DNA from: Candidatus Bathycorpusculum fermentans
Lineage (GTDB): Archaea > Thermoproteota > Bathyarchaeia > Bathyarchaeales > Bathycorpusculaceae
Length of the DNA: 12,618 nt
Direction of reading: 5' to 3'
Assembly (NCBI GenBank): GCA_009787175.1
Contig: WRGM01000136.1
Span: forward strand, 1 to 12,618
The notes beneath the pieces were generated by a model, which saw only the letters and a program-made list of their open reading frames with translations, made no database searches and had not been told where the DNA came from. Below are positions 7,732 through 12,618 of the stretch, piece by piece. The position numbers and the translations under genes were made by a program. The first letter of the stretch is position 1; each line of letters begins with the position of its first letter.

Positions 7732-7852
7732 GTTAACGAATTTTCCATGAAAACATTTTGGGTTTTCGTGGTTCTTCCAGCATCGGCATGTCGCCGATGG
7801 TGCAGTCTTCTATGAAAAAATGTTTTTTCATGGCACTTCAATGGAAGTTAAC
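7732..7852. repeat. Imperfect palindromic element, GTTAAC at both ends
   Basis: CCATGAAAACATTTT at 7745-7759 is repeated inverted at 7817-7833 (AAAATGTTTTTTCATGG), apart from a 2-nt gap. In the centre CATCGGC (7781-7787) pairs with GCCGATG (7793-7799) around ATGTC. The left arm also folds alone: CCATGAAAAC (7745-7754) with GTTTTCGTGG (7762-7771). GTTAAC occurs at 7732-7737 and 7847-7852. The whole is a nested inverted repeat of about 90-120 nt, of the kind seen in small palindromic repeats or MITE-like elements. Only one copy is present here, so mobility or repetition is inference. Confidence 0.5.
7733..7831 (-). CDS. Possible 32-residue small ORF inside the palindromic element
   Basis: Read on the minus strand from ATG at 7831 to TAA at 7733-7735, the frame begins MKKHFFIEDCTIGDMP and ends KMFSWKIR. 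The residue mix looks protein-like, with acidic, basic and hydrophobic residues, one Cys and three later Met. I see no convincing Shine-Dalgarno upstream, and the same DNA is an imperfect palindrome. It may be a remnant, a small protein, or a coincidence of the repeat. Confidence 0.2.
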   Translation of the reverse strand: MKKHFFIEDCTIGDMPMLEEPRKPKMFSWKIR

Positions 7853-8128
7853 TTCATGAATTTTGGGTGCTTTGGTGTTTTTTGTTGATGTATAGTTCGT
7901 TTAGGTTTGTTATGTTGTGTTCTTTTTTGGCGGCTGTTATTGGGGCTAGTTCGGTTCTGCAGAAATTGTTGAATTGTGGTTTTGTAAAGTATTGTTTAAA
8001 GTGTGAAAAGATGTTTTTGAGTCTGCTAGGTATACCGGATAAAAATCTGAACATACAAGTGATACTGTTTAATGGTCAAATAAGCTTTGACACGATTTAA
8101 TGGAAAAACGCAAAGCATCAGATAGGTT
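7853..8128. other. G/T-rich gene-poor gap
   Basis: The plus strand here is extremely G/T-rich (53 of 60 bases at 7861-7920). Short frames exist on both strands, one of 77 codons from a GTG at 7867 and one of 66 codons on the minus strand, but they overlap each other. Their composition follows the base skew and neither has an SD or a recognisable motif. I see no supported gene. Confidence 0.4.
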
Positions 8129-8152
8129 AAAAAACAATCGACTATATAGTTG
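8129..8152 (-). terminator. Terminator region of the htpX gene
   Basis: Downstream of the minus-strand stop lies the perfect palindrome ACTATATAGT (8141-8150, extendable by one base pair and one wobble on each side). Six As at 8129-8134 follow, which read as a T-run on the minus strand. Palindrome plus T-run in this order fits transcript termination. Confidence 0.4.
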
Positions 8153-8181
8153 AATTGGTTTTTTCGTAGAAATGTTTGTTT

Positions 8182-9231
8182 TTAGATGTGGTTGTAGATT
8201 TCGTTGTTTGTGTATTTGCCTGTGTCCATTTCTTTTTCTATTTCTTTTAGTAGTAGTATGCGTTTGAATGTTGGTGGGTGTGTTGCAAACATGCCGTTTA
8301 GTTGTGTCCATGTGTCATGTGCTTCTTTTTCCATGGCTAATTGAAGTTCGCGTTCGTCAAGTACGCCGTCGTTGTCTAGGTCGTATTTGTTCTTGTTTTC
8401 GATTATATTTTTCATTTCTTGTCTTGCTTTTACAGGGTCTCCAATATAGAATGCTCTTGCGCCTTCGGGTGGTTTTGGCGAAATTGATAGGCCATATGTT
8501 ATTTTAGCTAAGGCGCTTTCTAAATCGTGGGGTGAGTTCGTAGCATATGCTGCGAATGCGTCTGCGAAGTGTTCTCGTAGTCTGCTAAGGCGCCTAACGA
8601 TTAGGAAGGTTATAATGTAGACGAGAAATGATACTGCGCCTATAGCTATTAGAATTATGCCGCTGTTGTCGTTTTTGTTTCTTCTTCTGCTTGCGCTTGA
8701 AAACATGCCTGCGCGTAGTGTAACTTGTGCAATCATGTATGCTATTAATGGTAAAGCTGAGAGCACGGTCATTATTACATAGTCTTTATGTTTGATATGA
8801 CCTAATTCGTGGGCTATTACGCTGCGTATTTCACCTTGATTTAGCTGCTGCAGCAATCCTTCATGCACAGCTAATGTGGCGCTGCTAGTGGTTCTGCCAA
8901 AAGTAAACGCATTAGGTGTCTTATTAGGCACAATTGCAAGTTTAGGCATAGGCAACCCGCTTTTTTCTGCTAGCTCTTTAACTGTCTCTTCAAGCCATGG
9001 AGACTCGCCGGGTTTAATATACTGCAATTTTGTTGTCATAGACACTATCGCAGGTCCTATTGCATATTGAAGCAGAATAAACAAGGCTGAGCCGGCAAGT
9101 GCAACAAGAAGCCCCGTTAGCATATCCAGATTTAACACGTAAACTATTGCAAATATGAAAAGCCCAAATATGAATACAGATAGAAATATCGATGTTGCCA
9201 TTGCAAACTTTAGCTGAGACAGATTCGCCAC
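8182..9231 (-). CDS. htpX: HtpX-like M48 membrane metalloprotease with an EF-hand loop
   Basis: Zinc protease of membrane protein quality control. Hydrophobic segments at about 10-32 and 39-63 anchor the N-terminus. The zinc motif HELGH is at 141-145 with catalytic E142, and E220 in REHFAD is the expected third ligand. Two more membrane segments lie at about 152-171 and 190-212, and THPPTFKRILLL (318-329) is the usual family end. At 349 residues it is longer than typical HtpX (~290). The extra part includes D284-E295, DLDNDGVLDERE, a canonical EF-hand loop with acidic residues at positions 1, 3, 5, 9 and 12 and Gly at 6. The start is GTG, supported by AGGAG with GGAG 9 nt upstream (9241-9244). 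The gene is monocistronic. The coding strand is G/T-rich at the 5' end and A/C-rich at the 3' end. Confidence 0.92.
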   Translation of the reverse strand: MANLSQLKFAMATSIFLSVFIFGLFIFAIVYVLNLDMLTGLLVALAGSALFILLQYAIGPAIVSMTTKLQYIKPGESPWLEETVKELAEKSGLPMPKLAIVPNKTPNAFTFGRTTSSATLAVHEGLLQQLNQGEIRSVIAHELGHIKHKDYVIMTVLSALPLIAYMIAQVTLRAGMFSSASRRRNKNDNSGIILIAIGAVSFLVYIITFLIVRRLSRLREHFADAFAAYATNSPHDLESALAKITYGLSISPKPPEGARAFYIGDPVKARQEMKNIIENKNKYDLDNDGVLDERELQLAMEKEAHDTWTQLNGMFATHPPTFKRILLLKEIEKEMDTGKYTNNEIYNHI

Positions 9232-9431
9232 TGTAACTTTCTCCTAACTATTTATTCACAAACCACTAAATGAAGAATTAAGTCTTTCCCAAAATAAAAC
9301 CTATCTCCACTTATCTTTAGCTTCTAAAACAACCCTCTTGCCCCTATTACCCGTGTTGATCCCATTCTTTAGGTCTAGTTCATATTATGTGGTAGTGAGA
9401 GTGTTTTCCTAAATTAATTAAATGATGGGTG

Positions 9432-9438
9432 AAAAAAA
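9432..9438 (-). terminator. T7 run after the asparagine-synthase-like gene
   Basis: Seven As on the plus strand read as seven Ts on the minus strand, starting 1 nt after the TAA at 9440-9442. This is a simple archaeal T-run terminator, without a hairpin. Confidence 0.5.
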
Positions 9439-9439
9439 G

Positions 9440-10426
9440 TTAGATGGGGTATGCTCCGCAGATTTTGCAGAACTGAATTTTGGTTTTAACATGTCCCTTA
9501 CATTGTGGACACATTTTTGCGTCATCCTTTGAATCTGTAAAGACCTCTGATGGTTTGTCAAAGATCTCTCTAAATGCTTCATAGTATAGCAGCTGTTCTT
9601 TATCCCGAATTTGAACGTTGTCCGCTTCAAGAATACCTTTTTGTTTTTCCATAAATTCAGTGTCTGTGTACTGATTCTGAAAAACACTAGTTAACGCTGA
9701 TGTTCCTGTTCCTGCTTCAAGCGGCGCTTTTGGTCTCCATACAACCTCACGGGGAATAGTCTCTTCATACGCTTTACGCAGTAGCCATTTGCTATACTTT
9801 TCTCCGTTATGCATGTTTATTTTAACTTTTACTGGCAGCTTTTTTGCCCAGTTCATAAATACGGGATCAAGATATGGCTGTTTTACCTCCATTCCTAAAG
9901 ATTTTGACAATGTTATACTACTAAATCCCATCTCAGCCCACATGTCTACCTGTTTTTTACAAAACTCTTCTTCTGAGAGATGAAATTGCCATGGATAACC
10001 GAAAAGCTCATCTAAACCGTCACCGGTCAAAATTTTGGATAACCCATGCTCTTTTAAACGAAGTAGACCAATGTATATAGATATACTATTTCTTACATCC
10101 ATAGGGTCAAAAGTTTTCAGCGCTTTAACCACTTTGGGCACATTTTCCAAAGCTTCCGCGACATCAAAACTATACGTTTGATGCTTGAGTTTTAAAAATT
10201 CAACCATTTCCCTAACATATACCGTGTCTTTTGGATCGCCCTGCTTAAACGCAATAGTCAATGTCGAAATATCTGGTCTATATTTTATAGCCTCATAAGC
10301 AATTATTGATGTGTCTGTTCCAGCAGAAAATAACATACCATCCCCTAAATTATTCTCAATAACCCTATTGACAACGGTTCTTGCTTCCGGTATAAGATGA
10401 ATGTATTCTTTTATATCAAGTGACAT
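9440..10426 (-). CDS. Asparagine-synthase-like ATP pyrophosphatase with C-terminal zinc ribbon
   Basis: The protein of 328 residues corresponds to the synthetase half of class B asparagine synthetase. The PP-loop appears as LFSAGTDTS (32-40), a variant of SGGxDSS, and TGDGLDELFGY (134-144) matches the second nucleotide/magnesium motif. The N-terminal glutaminase domain and its Cys2 are absent, so it must use free ammonia, another amine, or an ammonia-donating partner. Residues C306, C309, C320 and C323 (CPQC and CKIC) form a zinc ribbon at the extreme C-terminus, unusual for this family. Family members adenylate a carboxylate; the real substrate is unknown, and true asparagine synthesis is doubtful without the glutaminase. 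TAAGG (minus-strand sense) lies 7 nt before the ATG. It stands alone, divergent from the CbiZ gene. Confidence 0.85.
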   Translation of the reverse strand: MSLDIKEYIHLIPEARTVVNRVIENNLGDGMLFSAGTDTSIIAYEAIKYRPDISTLTIAFKQGDPKDTVYVREMVEFLKLKHQTYSFDVAEALENVPKVVKALKTFDPMDVRNSISIYIGLLRLKEHGLSKILTGDGLDELFGYPWQFHLSEEEFCKKQVDMWAEMGFSSITLSKSLGMEVKQPYLDPVFMNWAKKLPVKVKINMHNGEKYSKWLLRKAYEETIPREVVWRPKAPLEAGTGTSALTSVFQNQYTDTEFMEKQKGILEADNVQIRDKEQLLYYEAFREIFDKPSEVFTDSKDDAKMCPQCKGHVKTKIQFCKICGAYPI

Positions 10427-10457
10427 ATTTTTCCTTAGGGACTATTCTTTTTTACCT

Positions 10458-10466
10458 TATTTAAGT
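10458..10466 (-). promoter_or_regulatory. Candidate TATA box of the asparagine-synthase-like gene
   Basis: Read on the minus strand this is ACTTAAATAA, centred about 36 nt before the ATG at 10426. It predicts a start site near 10435 and a leader of roughly 9 nt. Confidence 0.35.
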
Positions 10467-10523
10467 TTCGTAAACAACCCCCAAAGACAAAAAACTAGCC
10501 CACATAGCAGAGCAACAAAATGC

Positions 10524-10530
10524 TATATAT
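10524..10530. promoter_or_regulatory. TATATAT in the divergent intergenic region
   Basis: This self-complementary TATA element lies between the divergent genes and could serve either one, with leaders of about 70 nt. A closer candidate for the CbiZ gene is CATTTTAGA at 10582-10590, preceded by CCGTAAAA. Which one is used cannot be told from the sequence. Confidence 0.3.
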
Positions 10531-10626
10531 ACCATCGTCTGTCCATAAAATTTTCGACAAAAACTTTTGTTTGCCGTAAAACATTTTAGACCCCACTAAT
10601 CTAAAAACAAGTTGCAGCGTGGCAAA

Positions 10627-11682
10627 ATGGAACAATACCCTCTACCTAAAACAATTGTAAAAATAACAACAAAAGACAACATAGCCGCCATAATAAGCGA
10701 CACACCCCTAACCACTCTAAGCTCAGGAATTTACGGCGGAGGCTACAAAAAAGTCAACGCCATATTAAACATCTCTGTACCCGACAACTATAACGATAAA
10801 CATCTCCATGATGACCCAATGAACTTAATTTATGACGCACAAAAAAAACTAGAAATAACAACAGACTATATAGCCATGATAACCGCCGCAAAAATCCAAA
10901 ACCTATCTATAACTACCAGACAAATTGATGATATAACCATAGTGGCAATAGCTACCGCCGGCTGGAGACACGGCGAATCCGCAGGAGAGGAAATAAAAAA
11001 TAGTCACTATACACCTGGAACAATCAACATAATGGTACTCATAGATGCTAATCCAACCGATAGCTGCCTAGTAAGCCTATTTCTAACAGCAACAGAAGCT
11101 AAAACAGCCGCAATGAACGACTACGACATACGTAGCCGATACAGCGGCGACGCCGCAACAGGAACAATCACCGACAGCCTATCCATAGCAGCAACCGGCA
11201 CAGGCAAAAAAATGGAACTCGGCGGTCCAGCCTCAACTATCGGGCAACTCGTAGGTAGCGCAGTAAGACAAGCTGTCAAAGAGGCAGCAGACAAACAAGA
11301 AGGACAACACAAAGGACGAACACTAACACGAAGACTCACCGAACGATGCCTCTCTTTAGAATATTTGGCTACTGAACTCTCAAAAATTCAAATCTTTGGA
11401 AACAAAGAAACAATTACCTCTATATTACAACAATGCTTAGCATCAAACCCTGTTTATACAACGTTTCTGTTAGCAGCTACTAAATTAGATGATGATCTAA
11501 AAAAAGACTTAATTCCCCATGAACTTGGTGACACTGCCTCTTTAAGCAAGGCTTTTGGATGTTTAATTCTCGAACAAAAAACTGTAGAGAAATTACTATT
11601 TTTCTCAGAAATTAATTTGCCGCCTTTTACTAAACATGTAGCAATTGCAATTATCCAAAACTTTTTATCTAAAAATTGTTAA
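10627..11682 (+). CDS. cbiZ: Adenosylcobinamide amidohydrolase (CbiZ) with degenerate CobZ-like C-terminal domain
   Basis: CbiZ removes aminopropanol from adenosylcobinamide to give adenosylcobyric acid, salvaging corrinoids for archaeal cobalamin synthesis. Landmarks (numbered from a TTG at 10612): LSSGIYGGGYKKVNAILN (36-53), MITAAKI (89-95), GTINIMVLID (136-145), TEAKTAAMNDYD (161-172) and ATGTITDS (182-189). The CbiZ domain ends near residue 230. The remaining ~120 residues, mostly helical, recall the layout of CobZ (alpha-ribazole-phosphate phosphatase, PgpA family) as found fused in CbiS: a helix with ASNPVYTTFLLAATKLDDD, then KAFGCLIL, then PPFTKHVAIAII. The acidic residues expected in the last two motifs seem replaced. 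I prefer ATG 10627 over TTG 10612; neither has a clear SD. CbiZ call firm, CobZ part tentative. Confidence 0.88.
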   Translation: MEQYPLPKTIVKITTKDNIAAIISDTPLTTLSSGIYGGGYKKVNAILNISVPDNYNDKHLHDDPMNLIYDAQKKLEITTDYIAMITAAKIQNLSITTRQIDDITIVAIATAGWRHGESAGEEIKNSHYTPGTINIMVLIDANPTDSCLVSLFLTATEAKTAAMNDYDIRSRYSGDAATGTITDSLSIAATGTGKKMELGGPASTIGQLVGSAVRQAVKEAADKQEGQHKGRTLTRRLTERCLSLEYLATELSKIQIFGNKETITSILQQCLASNPVYTTFLLAATKLDDDLKKDLIPHELGDTASLSKAFGCLILEQKTVEKLLFFSEINLPPFTKHVAIAIIQNFLSKNC

Positions 11683-11691
11683 AGTCATGAC

Positions 11692-11710
11692 TAAATGAAT
11701 TGATCATTTA
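11692..11710 (+). terminator. 7-bp hairpin just after the CbiZ gene
   Basis: TAAATGA (11692-11698) pairs with TCATTTA (11704-11710) around a 5-nt loop, 10 nt after the stop. It is AT-rich and weak, and may contribute to 3'-end formation together with the stronger hairpin further on. Confidence 0.25.
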
Positions 11711-11787
11711 ACCGGTAAAAAAGAATTGTTTAGTAATAACATCAACTTTCATCAGACATAAACTTTCTAAAACTGAGCACTATAATA

Positions 11788-11841
11788 CCTAGAATTTTTC
11801 CTTTCTGCTTATCCGTAAAAGGAAAAAGAGAAAAAATTAGG
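11788..11841. terminator. Convergent bidirectional terminator hairpin
   Basis: TTTTTCCTTT (11795-11804) pairs perfectly with AAAGGAAAAA (11818-11827) around a 13-nt loop, and CCTA (11788-11791) with TAGG (11838-11841) flanks it. The structure has T-runs on both strands (11795-11799 on plus; 11831-11836 read as Ts on minus). It sits between the ends of two convergent genes, which fits a bidirectional terminator. Confidence 0.5.
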
Positions 11842-11874
11842 CGACTACCATACTGTATGTGCCATTATCATATT

Positions 11875-12344
11875 TTATGTCATCAATATTCCAGTAAAGT
11901 ACTTTCTCTCGCCAACGTTAAGATATATTGCTTGTTCTCTTGTTATCGTAGTTCCGCTGTCTCCTTGTTTTGTTAATCTTATTGTTGCAAATCCTCCTGC
12001 ATCATCGTAATTAGTCACAGAACATGAGCCATACAAATAGTATACAGTTCGATAGTATCTGCTGCCAATAAATGTTTAGCTACCAACACTTGTCTGGAAC
12101 CCCAACTGAGCTCTTTATTATATACATTGAATTTTGCTTGCGATACAGGGGTTGGCGTTGGAGTTGGCGTTGGGACATCATAATATCCTGTATTATGTCC
12201 TGAATTATATCCTGGATTATAATTGTAATTGTTTGATTGATTACTGTTGGCTGCCATTGAGGCGATCACGGTTGCCATTAACATCACTCCAAAGCATATG
12301 ATAATTGCAATTGCAACAGTCTTTGTAGAGTTATTGTTATCCAT
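11875..12344 (-). pseudogene. Membrane-anchored surface protein split by an apparent -1 frameshift
   Basis: From ATG 12344 the minus strand encodes a short polar N-terminus, a hydrophobic segment at about residues 9-32 (VAIAIIICFGVMLMATVIAS), an Asn/Tyr/Gly-rich stretch and a PTPTPTPTP linker, then runs into a TGA at 12015-12017. In the -1 frame a frame opens after 12076 and runs 66 residues to TAA 11875-11877, including LYGSCSVTNYDDAGGFATI and EQAIYLNVGERKYF. This has the look of a beta-sandwich domain of archaeal secreted proteins. Joined, the product would be ~155 residues: a TM anchor or pilin-like signal, a Pro/Thr linker and an extracellular domain. No slippery heptamer is evident in the overlap, so mutation or sequencing error is likelier than programmed shifting. 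The upstream in-frame ATG at 12437 would add 31 non-hydrophobic residues before the signal and is not favoured. Confidence 0.6.
12151..12218 (-). repeat. Two short 12-bp tandem repeats in the surface protein gene
   Basis: GTTGGCGTTGGA and GTTGGCGTTGGG (12151-12174) encode the Pro-Thr linker. Three 12-bp units with ATATCCTG or ATGTCCTG cores (12183-12194, 12195-12206, 12207-12218) encode the NPGY/NSGH/NTGY stretch. Both keep the frame, since 12 is a multiple of 3, so copy number can vary without breaking the frame and would change spacer length at the cell surface. Confidence 0.6.
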
Positions 12345-12502
12345 TTTGCTCGTATGTATCGTCTTTGTATTGTTTGTTTGTCTTTTTAGGTTTTGTGCTG
12401 CCAATAGAGTATACCTTGTTGGTGATCGAAAAAGCACTTGGCTAATTTGATAGTACTACCAATTTAGGTTCACAGTATAGCAACTTGATTTTACATTGAT
12501 AG

Positions 12503-12511
12503 TTTATATAT
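12503..12511 (+). promoter_or_regulatory. TATA box of the last gene
   Basis: TTTATATAT is the strongest TATA match in the window, centred about 40 nt before the ATG at 12547. It predicts a start near 12533 and a leader of about 14 nt. Confidence 0.5.
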
Positions 12512-12546
12512 CTTGGTTGTGTATGGTTCTTAGGTAGTTATTTGGT

Positions 12547-12618
12547 ATGAGGGCAACTGATGATAAAACAAGGGAAAACATTGTTTTAGCAATGCAACGC
12601 AAAGAAAAACGAAACACC
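12547..12618 (+). CDS. 5' end of an unrecognised gene (partial)
   Basis: ATG 12547 opens a frame that runs off the window after 24 codons (MRATDDKTRENIVLAMQRKE and four more). The charged, helical character would suit the first helix of a small winged-helix regulator, but this cannot be decided from 24 residues. A good TATA box upstream supports a real transcription unit. Confidence 0.5.
   Translation, partial: MRATDDKTRENIVLAMQRKEKRNT

Noticed and set aside
7854..8054. 66-codon minus-strand frame in the same gap
   Set aside because: Low-complexity composition (Asn, Lys, Phe) expected from the reverse of a G/T-rich strand, no ribosome binding site, no recognisable domain.
7867..8100. 77-codon plus-strand frame in the gap after the his operon
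   Set aside because: GTG start without Shine-Dalgarno, Leu/Val/Phe/Cys-rich composition that simply reflects the G/T skew, overlap with a frame on the other strand, no motif.
10401..10589. 62-codon plus-strand frame over the divergent promoter region
   Set aside because: It overlaps the start of the asparagine-synthase-like gene antisense and the TATA elements, with no ribosome binding site or motif.
12015..12075. Programmed -1 ribosomal frameshifting in the surface protein gene
   Set aside because: No X-XXY-YYZ slippery heptamer in the proper phase and no obvious downstream pseudoknot; an indel is simpler.
12345..12437. 31-residue N-terminal extension of the surface protein from an ATG at 12437
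   Set aside because: It is polar and basic and precedes a proper signal or anchor sequence that begins at the ATG at 12344; it overlaps the intergenic promoter region.
12247..12450. 67-codon hydrophobic plus-strand frame
   Set aside because: Antisense shadow of the membrane segment of the minus-strand surface protein; its hydrophobicity is a mirror of that region.

Overview
The window is an AT-rich stretch that reads as archaeal. TATA-like boxes sit 25-40 nt upstream of several starts, and T-runs follow several stop codons. The gene content (a CbiZ-type cobinamide amidohydrolase, long-form HisG without HisZ, stand-alone HisI, an M48/HtpX protease, a zinc-ribbon asparagine-synthase-like protein) also suits an archaeon. 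The style resembles uncultured Thermoproteota such as Bathyarchaeia. That placement is inference; no rRNA or marker gene is present to settle it.

Layout. Positions 1-72 hold the end of an unrecognised gene followed by a 9-bp hairpin. A monocistronic gene at 424-987 encodes a putative ribbon-helix-helix protein with a V4R-like C-terminal part. The core of the window (1257-7692) is an uninterrupted histidine operon, hisG-hisD-hisC-hisB-hisH-hisA-hisF-hisI. Its genes overlap or are separated by 0-3 nt, most with a visible Shine-Dalgarno. It encodes the path from PRPP + ATP to histidine except two steps: phosphoribosyl-ATP pyrophosphohydrolase (HisE) and histidinol-phosphate phosphatase. Both must be supplied from elsewhere. 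The operon ends in T-runs, followed by an imperfect palindromic element that may also hold a 32-codon ORF, and then a very G/T-rich gene-poor gap.

The right part holds single genes. On the minus strand are an HtpX-like membrane protease with a canonical EF-hand calcium loop in its C-terminal part, and an asparagine-synthase-like ATP pyrophosphatase that lacks the glutaminase domain and carries a C-terminal zinc ribbon. Diverging from the latter is a plus-strand CbiZ protein. Its roughly 120-residue C-terminal extension resembles the CobZ half of the CbiZ-CobZ fusion CbiS, but seems to have lost its acidic motifs. A convergent hairpin separates it from a minus-strand membrane-anchored surface protein split by an apparent -1 frameshift. 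The window ends in the first 24 codons of a plus-strand gene behind a good TATA box.

A notable property is a large swing in keto (G+T) content of the coding strand inside single operons and genes. Hand counts over 60-nt blocks give 67% in hisH, 27% in hisI and 88% just after the operon. No complete new defence or mobile system is visible. The most unusual items are the degenerate CbiS-like fusion, the EF-hand HtpX, the glutaminase-less zinc-ribbon AsnB relative, the palindromic element after hisI, and the skew pattern.
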